35,687 nucleotides of DNA, taken from the NCBI GenBank assembly GCA_936940865.1, contig CAKZJB010000175.1, forward strand, positions 1 to 35,687, read 5' to 3'. Below the pieces are notes generated by a model, which ran no database searches, had not been told where the DNA came from, and saw nothing but the letters and a program-made list of their open reading frames with translations. Of the stretch, positions 21,825 to 30,810 are shown piece by piece. The position numbers were made by a program, and so were the translations under genes. Every line of letters begins with the position of its first letter. Position 1 is the stretch's first letter. This DNA is from an uncultured Asticcacaulis sp. GTDB lineage: Bacteria; Pseudomonadota; Alphaproteobacteria; Caulobacterales; Caulobacteraceae.

Positions 21825-24800
21825 TTAATTGAGAACCAGCTCCAGAGCCGGATAGGCCTGCAGCACCGCGCCCATGACGCTCATATCGCCGACCGGCAGG
21901 AAGACCCTGGCCGAGTGATTGATGATTTCGACGAAGCAGCCGAGATCTCTCAAGCGCCGTGTCTCGCTGCCGGGACTGGCGATTTCGAGGCGGTAACGGT
22001 CCATGACGCGCGACCGCGTCATGCGCAACCCGCTCGCCAGCCGCAAGCTCCCTACATTCTTCATGACGAGGTCCTGCGCCGACAAGGGATTGGCGATGTC
22101 GCGGGCGATATCGGCGACACCGAGCTGTTGCAGCAGCTTCAACGCATCCGTCTCGGTCAGCACGCGGCCGAGCCAGGTCTGCCCGTCAGGAGCGCGCAGG
22201 CGTTTGACCCGGCAAGCCCGATTGGGCAGGCTCTTCCAGATCGGCAACAGAAGGCCGGTTACGAGGTTCAGTTCCGACCGGACGAACGGATCGAGACCAT
22301 CGACCTCCGCCTGCCACAGCCGACGCCAATCCGCCTCGGGCACCTCATGCCAGTGGCTTTCCTCGTACTGGGCCTCGAAGACGACGTCGATCTTGGTGGG
22401 GCGATGCAGGCGCACCGCCTTGACCAGACTGTCATCGTCACCCGAAGCGGTAACGCCTCGCTCCAGGAGCGCGGTACGTTGGCTCTTGGCGTTGTAGACA
22501 AAGGCGTAGGCGGTTCGTGGCCAATTGTCGAAGATGAACTGGAAGTCGTCGATCTGCTTGATCTCCCGCCGTTCGCGCACGGAGAATTTCAGCAGACGCG
22601 TTTCCGCGCCGGTCTTGTCGGTGCGGATGACCGCGTCGCTGATCAGCTCGACCTCGGCTGGGACCACGTCCTCCACGCCCTTGTCGAGCTGGCCCGACGA
22701 CTCCGCGCGTTCGAGGATGGCTCTCAGTCGCGTCTCGAACTCGTCGAAAAGCGCATTCTGATCCGCGATCCGCAGGGCGAGCAGTCGGTTCAGGAAGGTG
22801 TGAAGCGGCGGCAGGTTTTCGGCCGAGGCCAAGCAGCCGTCGCCGTCGCGCAGCTTCAGAGCCGTCTTGCGTTCGAACTGCTCAATGTCCATGCAGGCGA
22901 TCTTTCCCTGATACATCGAGGCGTAGAAGGCCTGAAGCGCGCGGCGGGCATATTCGTTCTCCAGATTGTCCTCGGCCTTGAACAGGCCATTGCCGGCGCT
23001 TCTACGCTCACCCTTGGTCAGGGCGCCCAGGCTGTCGAGCCGGCGAGCTATCGTCGACAGGAAACGCTTCTCGCCCTTGATATTGGTCGTTACGGGGCGG
23101 AAGCACGGAACGGACACCTGGTTCGAGCGGTGGGTGCGGCCGATGCCTTGAATCGCATTGTCGGCACGCCAACCCGCCTCAACCAGGTAATGCCGGCGCT
23201 GCTTGTGGTTCGCGCACGCCCGGTCGGCATGGTAGCTGCGGCCGGTCCCGCCCGCCTGGCTGAAAACCAGAATGTCCTTCCGACCACCCATGAAATCGTC
23301 GGTTTCGGTCTTGGCCGAGGACGAAGACCGGCGTTCGAGGATCATACGCCCTTCCCGGATCACGACGCGGCGGCTGCGTCCGGTGATTTCCGCGATGCGG
23401 TTGGGCCCGAAGTGGTGGATGAGGCTATCCAGGACACCCGGCACGCCCGGAAGGGTCGCAAGGCTGAGAATAAGCTCGTCGCGCATGGCCAGGGCCTCCT
23501 GGGAGTGGACGGCGTTGCCGTCGGCATCTTTCAGAGGGACGGCGATTTCGTTGCCGTTGTCGTCGGTCTCCATCACCATACAGGTGGTCGGAAACGAGTG
23601 CTCTAGGTACTCGGTGACGGTGTCGCGGGGCGTCAGATCAATATGCAGATCGTTCCATTCGGTCGGGGATACGGCGTCGAGACGCCGGTCCATCACCGCC
23701 TGGTTGGTGCTGACCAGTTGCACGACGCAGGCGAAGCCGGCCGCGACATCGTCCTCAATCGCCCGGATCAGTGTCGGCGCCTTGAACCCGCACAGCAGGG
23801 CATTGAAGAAACGCTGGGCTGTCGAAGCGAAGGCGGATTTGGCCGCGGCCTTGGCCTGACCGGAGTTCGTCTTGCCGTCTGAAGTGACCCCGATCGCCTC
23901 AAGGGCCTTGTCGACATGGCGATGGATGATCTCGAACGCCTCAGCCCAGGCGTCCCAGATCTCGATATTGGTTTCGGTCAGCTCGTGCATCAGCGGATCG
24001 ATCGTCAGCCCGTCGAAGGACAGCATGCGGGCGGTGTAGAGGCCCTGAGCCTTCAGCTCGCGCGCGATCAGCTCCATGACGGCGACGCCACCGTCGTCCG
24101 CGGCCTTCAGGAAGTCTTCCCGGGTCATGAACGGCGCCTCGGCCGAGCCCCAAAGGCCAAGCCGGCAGGCATAGCCGAGGTTTTCGGGGGTCGTGGCGCC
24201 CGTCGCCGAAACGTAGACGACCCGCGCATTGGGCAGCCGGTATTGCAGCATCAGGCCCGCCAGACCCTGCTGCGACGGCTTCTTGATGCCGCGATTGCCC
24301 TTACCGCCGGCGGCGTTGGCCATTTCGTGGGCTTCGTCGAAGATCAGGGCACCGTCGAAATCGGCACCGAGCCAGTCGACCAGCTGATCGAGACGGGATT
24401 TCTTGTCCTGGCGGCCAGCGACGCGCAGGGTGGCATATGTGGTGAACAGGATGCCCTTGTCCGCGCGGATCGCCTGACCGAGCTTGTAGGTATTCTGGCT
24501 GATCAGGTCCGAGGGGGCTCCGCCGATGGCGGTCCAGTCACGGCGCGCGTCCTCCAGCAATTCCTCGTTCTTCGATATCCACAAGGCCTTGGTGCGCCCG
24601 CGCGCGATGTTGTCGGCTATGATCGCGGAAATCTGACGGCCTTTGCCGACCCCGGTGCCGTCGCCGAGGAAGAAACCCTTGCGCAGCGCGAACGATTCGG
24701 GATGGCCTTCCTTGACAGCGCCATAGCTCGTCTGGGCTTCCGACAGCGCCCACCAGCCGGGAAGGATGTCCTCGTGCGCTTGCCCTGCGTAGACGACGGT

Positions 24801-26066
24801 CTCCATCTGGGCGTCCGACAGGCCGCCGTTCACCACGCCGGGCGGCAATAGAGGCTGGTAGGTCGCTGCGGGCGGCGACACGGTGCCCATGGCCGCGGAT
24901 TCGACCAGATGGGACGGATGATCGTTGGCTGGCTCGAAGGCCATCCGGGCGACTCTGTAGGCGCTGTATAGACCGACATCGGCGCCCAAACCCGCCCAGG
25001 GCTTGGGCGCATATTGCACCATTGCGGTCGTCTGCAGGAAGGCAAGGCGGGTCGATATGGCCGGGCGAACCGTCCCCGTTCCGCCAAATGCCGATTGCAG
25101 GCCCGTGGAGCGGAATATCCTGGCGCGGGCTGTCGGGCGAGGCGCGACGGCCAGAACCGCCTGTACGGCCTGTTCCAGCGTCTCGCAGGCCACAAGCTTT
25201 GGCATTCCCTCCCCAGGCGCGACCCGGTCGAACACCAGAAGGCCGGTCTCGACGCTCGTTCCATGCTTGGCATAGGCCTCGTCGGGCAGGACAATCGCTG
25301 CCCGCACCGCGAATATCCGCGCCAGGCGCTGGGCCTCAGGAGAGTCGAAGAAACGTGCCGGGACGATGGCGCTGACGCGGCCGCCGTCGGCAAGACATTT
25401 GCCCGCACTGAGCAGGTGGGCTTCAAGTTGCTGGAACGGCGGATTGAGGATGACCGCGTCGAAACTGCCGGAGGCGGCCATGCGGTCGTGGAGCATGGCG
25501 GCGTCGAGGCGCGTGCGTGCGCTTGCTGGAAAGAGAGCGTCGAGGATTTCCGAGCGGGTCGGCGCCAGCTCGTTCAGGTGCAGTTTCGCGCCCGCCAGCT
25601 CGGCCAGGATGGCGAGCATGCCTGTGCCCGCCGACGGTTCCAGGATTGTGTCGCCGTCACGCACCTGCGCGGCAAGCACCGCCAGCGCAGCCAGCTCCGG
25701 CGGTGTCGAGAACTGGTCGAGCGCGACCTGTTCCTCGCTGCGGCGGGTGTGGGTCAGGCCGAGGCGGTTGAGTGCCTGCAGGGCCAGAATCGTTTCGAGC
25801 GGCGCGTCTTCCAGGCGCGCGACCTGGTAGGCGATCTTGCGGAGGTGAAGGACCTGGGCGACCTCGATAGCGTCATACGCGTCCTTCCACGTCCACAGGC
25901 CTTCGCTGTCGGTGCCCATGAAGGCGAAGGTCATCGCGTCCCGCACCGCATTGCGGTCGAGGGTCTTTGCCTTGGCCAGGGCGGGAAGCAGGGCGCGCGC
26001 CGCGCTGAGAATGCCGGCCGAGCGGCTGACGGTGGAGGCGGCGAAAAGGGAAAGATTGGCAGACAT
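21825..26066 (-). CDS. Strawberry-notch-type helicase fused to an N6-adenine methyltransferase-like domain
   Basis: 1413 residues. The N-terminal methylase-like domain has EPSAGTG (143-149, SAM loop) and NPPF (208-211, catalytic NPPY/F of N6-adenine methylases). The SNF2/strawberry-notch helicase follows: GDGTGVGKGR (468-477, Walker A variant), DEAH (577-580), 'VYVSATGAT', and the C-terminal lobe with QGIGRTHRSNQ, the Q..GR..R arginine finger motif VI. The remaining ~300 residues are a strawberry-notch-type extension. Such proteins are frequent on alphaproteobacterial plasmids and some phages; role in plasmid DNA processing, modification or defence is unproven. Third gene after toprim and ParB-like genes, with the shared leader and a possible attenuator upstream. 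Confidence 0.88.
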   Translation of the reverse strand: MSANLSLFAASTVSRSAGILSAARALLPALAKAKTLDRNAVRDAMTFAFMGTDSEGLWTWKDAYDAIEVAQVLHLRKIAYQVARLEDAPLETILALQALNRLGLTHTRRSEEQVALDQFSTPPELAALAVLAAQVRDGDTILEPSAGTGMLAILAELAGAKLHLNELAPTRSEILDALFPASARTRLDAAMLHDRMAASGSFDAVILNPPFQQLEAHLLSAGKCLADGGRVSAIVPARFFDSPEAQRLARIFAVRAAIVLPDEAYAKHGTSVETGLLVFDRVAPGEGMPKLVACETLEQAVQAVLAVAPRPTARARIFRSTGLQSAFGGTGTVRPAISTRLAFLQTTAMVQYAPKPWAGLGADVGLYSAYRVARMAFEPANDHPSHLVESAAMGTVSPPAATYQPLLPPGVVNGGLSDAQMETVVYAGQAHEDILPGWWALSEAQTSYGAVKEGHPESFALRKGFFLGDGTGVGKGRQISAIIADNIARGRTKALWISKNEELLEDARRDWTAIGGAPSDLISQNTYKLGQAIRADKGILFTTYATLRVAGRQDKKSRLDQLVDWLGADFDGALIFDEAHEMANAAGGKGNRGIKKPSQQGLAGLMLQYRLPNARVVYVSATGATTPENLGYACRLGLWGSAEAPFMTREDFLKAADDGGVAVMELIARELKAQGLYTARMLSFDGLTIDPLMHELTETNIEIWDAWAEAFEIIHRHVDKALEAIGVTSDGKTNSGQAKAAAKSAFASTAQRFFNALLCGFKAPTLIRAIEDDVAAGFACVVQLVSTNQAVMDRRLDAVSPTEWNDLHIDLTPRDTVTEYLEHSFPTTCMVMETDDNGNEIAVPLKDADGNAVHSQEALAMRDELILSLATLPGVPGVLDSLIHHFGPNRIAEITGRSRRVVIREGRMILERRSSSSAKTETDDFMGGRKDILVFSQAGGTGRSYHADRACANHKQRRHYLVEAGWRADNAIQGIGRTHRSNQVSVPCFRPVTTNIKGEKRFLSTIARRLDSLGALTKGERRSAGNGLFKAEDNLENEYARRALQAFYASMYQGKIACMDIEQFERKTALKLRDGDGCLASAENLPPLHTFLNRLLALRIADQNALFDEFETRLRAILERAESSGQLDKGVEDVVPAEVELISDAVIRTDKTGAETRLLKFSVRERREIKQIDDFQFIFDNWPRTAYAFVYNAKSQRTALLERGVTASGDDDSLVKAVRLHRPTKIDVVFEAQYEESHWHEVPEADWRRLWQAEVDGLDPFVRSELNLVTGLLLPIWKSLPNRACRVKRLRAPDGQTWLGRVLTETDALKLLQQLGVADIARDIANPLSAQDLVMKNVGSLRLASGLRMTRSRVMDRYRLEIASPGSETRRLRDLGCFVEIINHSARVFLPVGDMSVMGAVLQAYPALELVLN

Positions 26067-26123
26067 GGTTAGGCTCCTGAGCTGGCGCGGGGCCCATCCC
26101 CACAGTCCAGTCGCCCTTGACCT

Positions 26124-26136
26124 CCCTCCCCTCTTC
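26124..26136 (-). promoter_or_regulatory. Shared leader motif before the helicase gene
   Basis: mRNA-sense GAAGAGGGGAGGG, 58 nt before the start at 26066, exactly the distance seen before the ParB-like gene. Downstream both leaders continue with GAGG-like and GGATGGGCC segments. Confidence 0.65.
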
Positions 26137-26152
26137 CTGCCGGCAGAACAAA

Positions 26153-26176
26153 GGCCCCCGTCTTGTGACGGAGGCC
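26153..26176 (-). terminator. Possible attenuator/terminator after the ParB-like gene
   Basis: Minus strand GGCCTCCGTC, ACAA loop, GACGGGGGCC (ten pairs, one wobble), then TTTGTT. It lies 7 nt after the ParB-like stop and before the helicase gene, so it may lower helicase expression. Confidence 0.5.
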
Positions 26177-26183
26177 CGTAGCG

Positions 26184-28202
26184 TCAGGCGGCAAGCGCCT
26201 CGTCGTCTTCCACGACCTCGGCGGCCAGAGCGTCACCCGCCGAAAGCTCGCGGTCACCGGTTTCGGTCGGAGCTTCACCTTCGTCGTCGATCTCCGGCTC
26301 GATCGCCGCGGCGTTGTCGAAGGTCAGCACCGTCGGCACCCATTGCCGCGCCTGCGCCTGTTCGGCGACATATTCGGCGAGCGGGGCTTTCTTCATCGTG
26401 CCGAGCGTATCCATCTCGCAGCCCATGCGCTCGGCGTAGCCCATCAATTGCTTCTTGCTGCAACGGGCATAGAAACCAGCGTCCGGCAGAAAGTGCGCGC
26501 GGATGTCGTGGTCGATCTCCTCGGCCACTTCCTGGATCTGCGCCCGCGCCGTCCGCCGGATGAACTTGGCGTCGGGCTCGTTGAGCCATACCGAGACGGC
26601 CGTCATCAGCGCCAGGAGGTCCTGCAGTTGCTGGAAGGCCAGGCTCGATATCCACGGATAGGTGCGCAGACCCGACTCCGCAAACGCGTCACGATAGACC
26701 TCCAGCCGGGCGAACAGGTCGGCATCGAGGCCTTCCACTGGGTCCTGATAGTAGCTGCCGATATTGCGACTGAAGGTCATCTTCAGCGCGCGATCCTCGA
26801 CGGTGCCGCCGGCCCGGTGCAACACGATCTGCTCGAACATGGTGGCGAGCAGGAACTTGAACGAGGCCTGGAAGCTGTCGGCCAGGGACCGCTGGAAGCC
26901 GCGGACCGCCAGTTCGGACGCGAGCTGGTGGAAGGCACCGCCATGGTCGGTCTCGACCGCAATCCGGCGCTCCGGGATCACGTCGGCAACGCGCGCAGGT
27001 GTTTCGTCCTTCGGTTCCTCGGCCGGCTTTGCCGCGATCTTGGCCTGTTCCAACGCACGGACGTCTTCGGCCGTCGTGAAGAAGCGGAATTCAAGGACAG
27101 TCCTTTGCCCCGGGCGGATCTGCACGGCGCGAACGGGTAGCGGCGCGAACTTGGCAATGGCCAGGGCGAGCTGCGGTTCGACCAGAGGCAGGAAGATCGC
27201 AGGCGTGAGGCCGTCTGCGTGGGCCGTGGCGTTTACGGTCTCGCGGACCTCGTTCAGCACCGTTTCCGCTGCGCTGATAGCGGTTTTCTCGTCGACGGGA
27301 CGGTTGTACCGGAAAGGCGCCTCTTCGAACCCCTCGGGCGCATAGCAGTCCTCGTCCGCGGAAATGAAGACCTCGATGCCCCGGGCCGCAAACGCCTCTT
27401 GGATCGGCGCCGCCTTTTCCGACCACAGGCGCATGGCGACATCGGCATCGAGGCAGGTGTCGGGCATCTCCTCAAGCAGATCGCTGGTCTTGCGGCCGCC
27501 GGCAGCCAGATAATCGTCCATGCCGACGAACTGCATCAACGAGGACAGGGCCGAAAGGCCGTCGTTGTCGAGATAGTCGCGCACTTGGTACGCGCGCAGC
27601 GACCCCTGTTCGCGGGCGAGCTTTGCCAGCGCCTTCTGTTCCGGCATCGACGGGATGCGGGCGATGAGTTTCATGGCGTCGAAGTCGAACAGCTTGTCCT
27701 TGTAGGCCATCAGGACATCCATGTGGACCTGGCTGACAGCGTGATATCGCCTGGCTTCGGAGAGATCGACGCACAGGGCGCGGGACATGGCTTCGATCGT
27801 GATCTTCTTCGCGGCCAAGGCACGGATCGCAAGAATGGTCTCGGCGGGCTTCAGGGGCACACGGGCCTGATTGGCGGTAATCGCGGCCGCGGCGATCGAT
27901 TCCTTGGTTTCGCAAAGGTAGGCCGCGATTTCGATATCTTCGTCGACCACGCCTTGCGCCAGCAGATGCCTGAAGCCGAACAGGCGCCGGCGGCCGTCGA
28001 GTGCCATGAACGGCTTTTCCTTCTTTCCGCCTGCCCGCACCAGCAGGGGCACGAGAAGCCCCGCGGCGTCCGGGGCCAGGCTGGTCGCCAGATCCGGGAT
28101 GAGTTCGTCGGGCCCGTCTAGGAAACGCGGGTTTTCCGGCGCGATGTCGAGGTCCTTAAGGCGGACGGTTATCGCCTTGAGCTGGGTGGCGGTATTGGTC
28201 AT
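26184..28202 (-). CDS. Large ParB-like protein (ParB/Spo0J-type nuclease-fold domain, long C-terminal part)
   Basis: 672 residues. N-terminal ParB/Srx-like domain: RLKDLDIAPENPRFLDGPDE, 'LLVPLLVR', DGRRRLFGFRHL (69-80), corresponding to the GERRxRA CTP-binding box, then an HTH-like part (SRALCVDLSEARRYHAVSQV). The C-terminal ~400 residues (with acidic tail DDEGEAPTETGDRELSAGDA) are much longer than in partition ParB (about 300 aa), and no ParA is adjacent. The family is common next to strawberry-notch genes on alphaproteobacterial plasmids, where it may load onto DNA rather than partition. It carries the shared leader motif overlapping the end of the toprim gene. Confidence 0.82.
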   Translation of the reverse strand: MTNTATQLKAITVRLKDLDIAPENPRFLDGPDELIPDLATSLAPDAAGLLVPLLVRAGGKKEKPFMALDGRRRLFGFRHLLAQGVVDEDIEIAAYLCETKESIAAAAITANQARVPLKPAETILAIRALAAKKITIEAMSRALCVDLSEARRYHAVSQVHMDVLMAYKDKLFDFDAMKLIARIPSMPEQKALAKLAREQGSLRAYQVRDYLDNDGLSALSSLMQFVGMDDYLAAGGRKTSDLLEEMPDTCLDADVAMRLWSEKAAPIQEAFAARGIEVFISADEDCYAPEGFEEAPFRYNRPVDEKTAISAAETVLNEVRETVNATAHADGLTPAIFLPLVEPQLALAIAKFAPLPVRAVQIRPGQRTVLEFRFFTTAEDVRALEQAKIAAKPAEEPKDETPARVADVIPERRIAVETDHGGAFHQLASELAVRGFQRSLADSFQASFKFLLATMFEQIVLHRAGGTVEDRALKMTFSRNIGSYYQDPVEGLDADLFARLEVYRDAFAESGLRTYPWISSLAFQQLQDLLALMTAVSVWLNEPDAKFIRRTARAQIQEVAEEIDHDIRAHFLPDAGFYARCSKKQLMGYAERMGCEMDTLGTMKKAPLAEYVAEQAQARQWVPTVLTFDNAAAIEPEIDDEGEAPTETGDRELSAGDALAAEVVEDDEALAA

Positions 28203-28246
28203 GGTGGAAGTCTCCAGACTGGGTGAGGCCCATCCTCAACGATCAG

Positions 28247-29158
28247 TCACCCCTGCCCTCCCTCCCCTCTTCCCTGCATCAATGCCTCCAGCATCCGATT
28301 GAAGTCCTCGTGAGGCGCCGACGGCAGCCGCAAATTTACGCCCAAACCCTGCTCGGTAAGCTTTTCCAGAAGTTGGCGGGCGGCGCCCTCCCCGGCCGCG
28401 CCGCGATCCGCAGCTATGGTGATTTCGCCGACCCCCTCGGGCACAACCATCCGAGGAAGGTTTCGGGCGCCCAGCAGCGCTCGACCGGGAAGACCAAGGA
28501 TCGCCATGGCGGACAAGGTTGTCACGACGCCTTCCCCGACAACGAGATGCGAAGAGAGCGGTGACAGCGCGACATAGGCGCCCGGGGGCACGACACCGAC
28601 GGTTTTCCGGGAAATGCGCCGGCGCACGTCGCGACGGCCCAGACCATCGAGGTAGGTCAGTTCGATCGCCGTTGGCCTTCCGCCCGCGTCGAGGATCAGC
28701 GCCATCAGCGCAGGACCTGTTCTCGAACGGGCCTCATAGACCGCGTACGGGCACCTTGGATGATGGAGCAGGCGCGCTTCGGCAAAGATCGCAGGCGGCA
28801 GGGACCTTTGCACGAGGTAGCGTTCGCTAAGCGTGCCAGCCAGCGGGACGCCGTACGACCAAAGGTCCAGGGCGGTCGACCGCTTTCGGTGATCCGACAC
28901 GGTAGGCCCGGCGTCAGGACAGGATGACGCGCCGACTGGGAGGCCGGCCCTGTCGATGAGCCCGTGCGACCGCAATTCGTCGAGGATTTCGCGGACTGTG
29001 GAGCGGCCAAAACTGTAGGCGATCACCCTGCCCGTTCGGCCAATCACAAGCGATGCGGAGCGATCTGCACGGCTATGGCCAGGGGCTGGAATGGATGCTC
29101 GGCGCCCGGAACTGTACAGATCGCCGCCGCAAACCCGGACGATTTCACTGAGGGACAT
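28247..29158 (-). CDS. Toprim-domain primase-like protein (DUF7146 type)
   Basis: 303 residues from the ATG at 29158 (MSLSEIVRVCGGDLYSSGRR). The N-terminal domain resembles phage/plasmid primase zinc-binding or CHC2-like regions but without Cys ligands. The middle holds RYLVQRSLPP and 'LRLP'-like elements; the Toprim core is VVGEGVVTTLSAM (catalytic Glu) and ITIAADRGAAGEGAA, where the usual DxD of Toprim is reduced to a single Asp. The C-terminal residues QGRGEGGQG are encoded by the purine-rich leader motif of the next gene. Probably primes or binds plasmid DNA. Two-metal activity may be impaired. Confidence 0.78.
   Translation of the reverse strand: MSLSEIVRVCGGDLYSSGRRASIPAPGHSRADRSASLVIGRTGRVIAYSFGRSTVREILDELRSHGLIDRAGLPVGASSCPDAGPTVSDHRKRSTALDLWSYGVPLAGTLSERYLVQRSLPPAIFAEARLLHHPRCPYAVYEARSRTGPALMALILDAGGRPTAIELTYLDGLGRRDVRRRISRKTVGVVPPGAYVALSPLSSHLVVGEGVVTTLSAMAILGLPGRALLGARNLPRMVVPEGVGEITIAADRGAAGEGAARQLLEKLTEQGLGVNLRLPSAPHEDFNRMLEALMQGRGEGGQG
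28260..28272 (-). promoter_or_regulatory. Shared leader motif before the ParB-like gene, inside the toprim C-terminus
   Basis: mRNA-sense GAAGAGGGGAGGG, 58 nt before the start at 28202. It also encodes Gly-Arg-Gly-Glu-Gly of the toprim protein, so the protein end appears shaped by the motif. Confidence 0.65.
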
Positions 29159-29190
29159 TTCGATCTCCTTCGATATGGCGACCGGTGCAG

Positions 29191-29203
29191 CCCTCCCCTC
29201 TTC
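29191..29203 (-). promoter_or_regulatory. Shared leader motif before the toprim gene
   Basis: mRNA-sense GAAGAGGGGAGGG, 33 nt before the start at 29158, like the 35-36 nt spacing at 9535 and 10154. Confidence 0.65.
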
Positions 29204-29688
29204 GCTCAACCTGCTGAAATACAAGAGGTTTGTCATCTACTCGTAAAGTACATGTACTTGACATGCGCTTGCATTGCGCTGGCCAAAAGCCAGGAGCAGC
29301 CATGTGCCCGTCAATGCCCTGCGCTTTCCATATACAACCCCATGTCGAGCACATCGCATTGTCTGGCGCATGTATGGCGCAAGACCCGTGGTTGCGGTTG
29401 GCATTTACATTGCCGCCGGATGGCAGAGGATACCCATTAGCTTGCGGTGGGTATGCCGGGGACTGGTCCGGCCCCTGGCTCGCAGCAGGCTGGCGCGACG
29501 CAAGGACACGCGCGATACCGGGCTCGTACTTGCACTCCACATGTGAATTGCAGGCAAGGAACCCGCCAATTTAACGACATGTTAAGGTTAAGGACCTTAC
29601 AAAGTCTGTGCCAGCGCACGGGTTTCGCTGGCCTTGGCAGAGGCGGGCGCCAACTTGGCGCTGGTGCCGCAGAGGACAGGAGTTAGAC
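29204..29688. other. Intergenic region between toprim and parA
   Basis: 485 bp with no gene I accept; frames on both strands have poor codon use. It holds the 14-bp palindrome AAGTACATGTACTT (29246-29259), close to the likely toprim promoter, and the inverted repeats listed at 29571-29661 before parA. Confidence 0.5.
29571..29661. promoter_or_regulatory. Cluster of inverted repeats upstream of parA (operator or centromere candidate)
   Basis: TTAAC/GTTAA (29571-29575, 29581-29585) overlapping the tandem TTAAGG-TTAAGG (29582-29593); GCCAGCG/CGCTGGC (29610-29616, 29626-29632); and the near-continuous palindrome GCGCCAA-C-TTGGCGC (29647-29661), 28 nt before the parA start. RHH-type partition proteins bind such sites. 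Confidence 0.5.
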
Positions 29689-30369
29689 ATGGCAGCGACA
29701 GTTATTTGCCTGGCGTCGAGCAAGGGCGGATGCGGCAAGACGACCCTGACGGCGGTGCTGGCGGGTGTCTATGCGACCGACTACCGGGTTCTGATCATCG
29801 ACGCGGACGCGCAGGCGCGCTTGGCGGACGGATGGTACGACGAGTCCCGGGTTCCGGCCAACATTTCCATGGCGAAGGCCGATCATAAGACGATCGGAGC
29901 TATGATCGCAGAAGGGCGCAAGAATTACGACGTCGTCCTCGTCGATGTCGAAGGCTCGGCGAGCCTTACCCTGGCGAACGGAGTGTTCAACGCCGACTGC
30001 GTGCTGATCCCGGCCAACAAGTCGACGCCGGATCTTCGCGACGCCATGGGCGTCGTCGACCTGGTTCAGCAGTACAACGCCCAAGGCGGCAGCCGCGCCT
30101 ACGGTGTCGTCTGGAACCGCGTGCCGCCCGCCATCAAGAGCCGGGAGATGGACAATACGGCCAAGGCCGCCATCGATGCCGGCGTACCGATCATTTTCGA
30201 GGTCTGCGAGCGCGACGCCTATCGGTCCATGTTCAGCTATTCCACGACCTTGACCAAGCTCGACAAGAAGGAAGTTCCCGGTGTCGGGAAGGCGCTCGAA
30301 GAATCCTTGCGGTTCGCCGAAGCCGTAGCCCAAGCCATCATCGATTCAGAACGTAAAGAGGTTGCATAA
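29689..30369 (+). CDS. parA: ParA-type partition ATPase
   Basis: 226 residues from the ATG at 29689, after ACAGGAG. Deviant Walker A K12-GGCGKTT (SSKGGCGKTTL), Walker A' DADAQ (38-42), Walker B around VLVDVEG. It is short and has no N-terminal HTH, so it is type Ib (ParF/Soj-like). It drives plasmid segregation on the nucleoid together with the RHH protein encoded next, whose start overlaps its stop (TAATG). The upstream inverted repeats are likely the operator and perhaps the centromere. Confidence 0.88.
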   Translation: MAATVICLASSKGGCGKTTLTAVLAGVYATDYRVLIIDADAQARLADGWYDESRVPANISMAKADHKTIGAMIAEGRKNYDVVLVDVEGSASLTLANGVFNADCVLIPANKSTPDLRDAMGVVDLVQQYNAQGGSRAYGVVWNRVPPAIKSREMDNTAKAAIDAGVPIIFEVCERDAYRSMFSYSTTLTKLDKKEVPGVGKALEESLRFAEAVAQAIIDSERKEVA

Positions 30370-30704
30370 TGGACGACGTCGTCTCCCAGCGTAAAACCCT
30401 GCTTCCCCCGAAGAAAACCCAGCCTGTGGAGACTCCGCAGGCGGCGCCCCGGGTCGATGTTCAGGCGATTGCCCGTCAACAGGGCTTCGACAAGAGTGGG
30501 CTGGGCTCAAACTATCGCGATGCCGGTCGGGTCATCCGCAACCGAATCCCGCGGGACGCCCAGGTGACGGTGAAAATTACGGCCGAGACTGCCAACTGGT
30601 GGCGCACGCACGCCAGCGAGACCGGCCTGAGCCTCCCGGACATCCTGGAGGCAGCACTCGACATGTACCGCTCTCAGGCCGAGCAAGGCCGCTCGGCGGC
30701 CTAA
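30369..30704 (+). CDS. RHH centromere-binding partition protein (ParG/ParB-small type)
   Basis: 111 residues. The flexible basic N-terminus (PPKKTQPVETPQAAPRVDVQ) suits the ParA-stimulating tail of ParG-like proteins. The C-terminal RHH is AQVTVKITAETANWWRTHAS, ETGLSLPDILEAALDMYRSQ. Overlap with the parA stop supports an operon. It would bind sites upstream of parA and repress it. It ends with a strong hairpin at 30775-30810. Confidence 0.75.
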   Translation: MDDVVSQRKTLLPPKKTQPVETPQAAPRVDVQAIARQQGFDKSGLGSNYRDAGRVIRNRIPRDAQVTVKITAETANWWRTHASETGLSLPDILEAALDMYRSQAEQGRSAA

Positions 30705-30774
30705 GGGGTAGGGGAGGGCGTCTACACCGCTCCAGAGCCCTCACAGAGCCCTGCAAGGCCATTCGAGACGAAAA

Positions 30775-30810
30775 GAAGGCCTCGGCAGCGATCACGCAGC
30801 CGGGGCCTTC
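30775..30810. terminator. Bidirectional terminator between the partition operon and repA
   Basis: GAAGGCCTCGGC (30775-30786) and GCCGGGGCCTTC (30799-30810), twelve pairs with one wobble and a 12-nt loop. TTCTT follows on the plus strand and TTCTTTTC on the minus strand. It overlaps the repA stop codon (30792). Confidence 0.7.

Noticed and set aside
29145-29540. Minus-strand frame of 131 codons
   Set aside because: It overlaps the toprim start and reads through the leader motif; composition is not coding-like.
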